This document shows positions 4,895-6,357 of a DNA stretch of 6,357 nucleotides, in pieces. Location: assembly GCA_003170035.1 (NCBI GenBank), contig PMZX01000310.1, forward strand, positions 4,746-11,102. The letters run 5' to 3'. Source of the DNA: Myxococcales bacterium (lineage in GTDB: Bacteria > Myxococcota_A > Polyangia > Fen-1088). The translations under genes and the position numbers were made by a program. Numbering within the stretch: position 1 is the first letter of the stretch; every line of letters starts with the position of its first letter. The notes under the pieces were generated by a model that saw only the letters and a program-made list of their open reading frames with translations, did no database searches and was not told the DNA's origin.

Positions 4895-6313
4895 ATGAGC
4901 GCGCGGAAAATAGTACGCCCCTGGTTCAACCGACACCTCTTGCTGGGGGCCGTCGCCTGGCTCCTCTATGCCCTGCCCGCCGGGCCGGCCGCGGCGACGG
5001 GCGTGAACCAGGACGCGGTGGCAAAGGTGGTACGCCTCAACAAGGAGGCCAGACAGTTTTACGATGCCATGGAATTCACGCTCGCCGAGAAGAGCCTGAA
5101 GAAGGCGCTTGAGATCGGTGAGGCCGCTGCCCTCGGGGATCACGTCGTGATGGCAGGGACCCACGGCAATCTGGGCGTGCTGTACGCCACCGGCATCAAG
5201 AACGAGGACCAAGCCCTCTTCCACTTCAAGAAGGCCTTGGAATTGCGACCGGACTACGTGCCGAGCAAAGAAATGAGTTCCCCCGAGGTGAAGGACCTGT
5301 ACCAGCGGGCGCGGTCCGAACTGGACACCGGGGCGGGAACGGCGTCCGTCCCGGACACGACCGGGCCATCCACCTCGTCGCAGGGACAGCTCCGCTGTCC
5401 GGCACCGGGGGTGGCAAGGGCAGGTTCGTCGCTGAAGTTGCGCTGTGTGGCCGACGGGGCGCTCCCGGCCACCGAGGTGATCGTCTACTTCCGCTCCGGG
5501 GAAGGGTCGTTTCGGTCGCGCAAGATGTCCACGGAATCGACGCTGGACGGGAGCCCAAGCTGGGGCACGCAGCTTCCATCCGAAGCAACATCGGGCGAGC
5601 AGCTCTTCCTCTACTTCGAGGCGCACAACCGGCAGGGTGAAGTCATGAGCTCAGTCGGGAGCGCGGACAACCCAACCCTGGTCGGCATACGCAGCGGCGG
5701 GGCGATGGGGACAAGCCCCGGCGGCGGCGGAGACACCGACGTCGAGGGTGAAGGCGAGTCAGCTCATGGTGCGGGCGGCCCCTGGTGGCTCGGCCTTGGC
5801 CTCGGTTCGGGGTACGGCTATGCCGGAAAGTCCGGGCCCGAGGGCTACAAGGGTCGTATACGAACTGGAGACTACGTCGCAGGCCGGGCCCCGGCGCCCC
5901 TGGGCCAAGTCTCGCCCGAGGTTGGCTACCTTCTGACTCCCAAGCTCTCCCTGTCGGTTCAGGGACGCCTCCAGTACCTTCCTCAAACCAGCTCCCGTAC
6001 CGCCAACGGGGCCATTGCGTTCCTGGCGCGCTTGCTCTACTTCACAAGTGGCGAAACCGTGCGCTTCTACTTCGGCGCGGTTGTGGGCGGTGGCAACGGC
6101 TTCCGTCTCCAGATCACGGGCCTCCACACCACCGATGGCAAGGTGGTCAGCGACACGGTCAGAGGCGGACCGGTCATCTTCGGCGGTGCTGGAGGACTGT
6201 CCGTTGGCCTGAGCGATAGCTGGAGTTGGATCGTCGAGACCAACGTCCTGGCAGGAGCCCCTGATTTCTCGATGGTCGCCGACCTGAACACGGGAATACG
6301 CGTTCGCCTGTAG
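4895..6313 (+). CDS. Exported TPR protein with beta-sandwich-like segment and C-terminal outer-membrane barrel-like domain
   Basis: The 472-residue product starts with a signal peptide: basic n-region (R4, K5, R8, R13), hydrophobic core 15-27, cleavage likely after A32-A33-A34. Residues about 38-140 are helical and TPR-like: a helix pair with LAEKSLKKALEIG (63-75), then THGNLGVLYATG and DQALFHFKKALELRPDYVP, the last a canonical TPR second helix. After a Ser/Thr linker, residues about 166-262 look like an Ig-type beta-sandwich with C168 and C184 as a possible disulfide. Residues 267-295 are Gly/Glu-rich. From W297 to L472 Gly- and aromatic-containing strands alternate as in small outer-membrane barrels (8-10 strands), ending GIRVRL. 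The barrel family is not recognised. TPR plus barrel fusions are, to my recollection, common in Myxococcota with unknown roles, possibly envelope assembly or gliding/secretion scaffolds. It is 204 bases after the cellulase gene, so co-regulation is uncertain. Confidence 0.85.
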   Translation: MSARKIVRPWFNRHLLLGAVAWLLYALPAGPAAATGVNQDAVAKVVRLNKEARQFYDAMEFTLAEKSLKKALEIGEAAALGDHVVMAGTHGNLGVLYATGIKNEDQALFHFKKALELRPDYVPSKEMSSPEVKDLYQRARSELDTGAGTASVPDTTGPSTSSQGQLRCPAPGVARAGSSLKLRCVADGALPATEVIVYFRSGEGSFRSRKMSTESTLDGSPSWGTQLPSEATSGEQLFLYFEAHNRQGEVMSSVGSADNPTLVGIRSGGAMGTSPGGGGDTDVEGEGESAHGAGGPWWLGLGLGSGYGYAGKSGPEGYKGRIRTGDYVAGRAPAPLGQVSPEVGYLLTPKLSLSVQGRLQYLPQTSSRTANGAIAFLARLLYFTSGETVRFYFGAVVGGGNGFRLQITGLHTTDGKVVSDTVRGGPVIFGGAGGLSVGLSDSWSWIVETNVLAGAPDFSMVADLNTGIRVRL

Positions 6314-6357
6314 CGCCCGTCCTGTGGTTGTCCGATAGAGCCCCCTCTTTAGCCCTC
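6314..6357. other. Short 3' flank without a recognisable signal
   Basis: The 44 bases after the gene 3 stop contain C-rich runs but no stem-loop with a T-run. Any terminator or next gene lies beyond the window. Confidence 0.5.

Noticed and set aside
4712..5626. 304-codon open frame on the minus strand across the intergenic region and gene 3
   Set aside because: It overlaps the TPR region of gene 3 and has no recognisable domain; it crosses the intergenic inverted repeats, which argues against coding.
1..6357. CRISPR array, tRNA, rRNA, insertion sequence or attachment site
   Set aside because: I looked for regularly spaced direct repeats, tRNA-like cloverleaf ends, rRNA-like stretches, transposase motifs and terminal inverted repeats and saw none.

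Overview
The window is GC-rich, densely coded DNA from a Gram-negative bacterium. All coding is on the plus strand, and all three complete genes encode envelope or secreted proteins. Ala/Pro-rich spacers, a TPR module fused to a C-terminal beta-barrel, and a CBM4–Ig–GH9 cellulase next to an outer-membrane barrel suggest a predatory or cellulolytic deltaproteobacterium-like lineage (Myxococcota, perhaps Polyangia). That placement is an inference from style; no marker gene is present.

Layout: bases 1-207 hold the upstream flank. It has no secure gene, a weak promoter-like pair, and a perfect 9-bp stem ending one base before the first ATG. Gene 1 (208-2160) encodes a 650-residue exported protein: signal peptide, long Ala/Pro/Glu spacer, then a large beta-barrel ending in Trp-Trp. 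Gene 2 (2168-4690) starts 7 bases after gene 1 stops. It encodes an 840-residue putative lipoprotein cellulase/endoglucanase: CBM4-type carbohydrate-binding domain, CelD-type Ig domain, GH9 catalytic domain with intact catalytic residues, and an unusual Lys/Ala-rich basic tail. A 204-base gap (4691-4894) holds several inverted repeats and the only AT-rich patch of the window. Gene 3 (4895-6313) encodes a 472-residue exported protein: TPR-like helices, a two-cysteine beta-sandwich-like segment, a Gly-rich linker and a small C-terminal barrel-like domain. The last 44 bases show nothing clear.

Working model (inference): gene 1 and gene 2 form a two-gene operon in which a GH9 enzyme anchored at the outer membrane cuts beta-1,4-glucan and the barrel protein passes or binds the released oligosaccharides. 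No SusC/SusD pair, TonB receptor or ABC transporter is visible, so this would be a non-Sus arrangement. Gene 3 is probably its own transcription unit and its link to glucan use is unproven.

The most notable non-coding signal is that all three start regions carry a strong potential mRNA stem. At gene 2 the ATG lies inside a 10-bp stem whose left arm is the 3' end of gene 1 and whose loop holds gene 1's stop codon, which is a layout suited to translational coupling.
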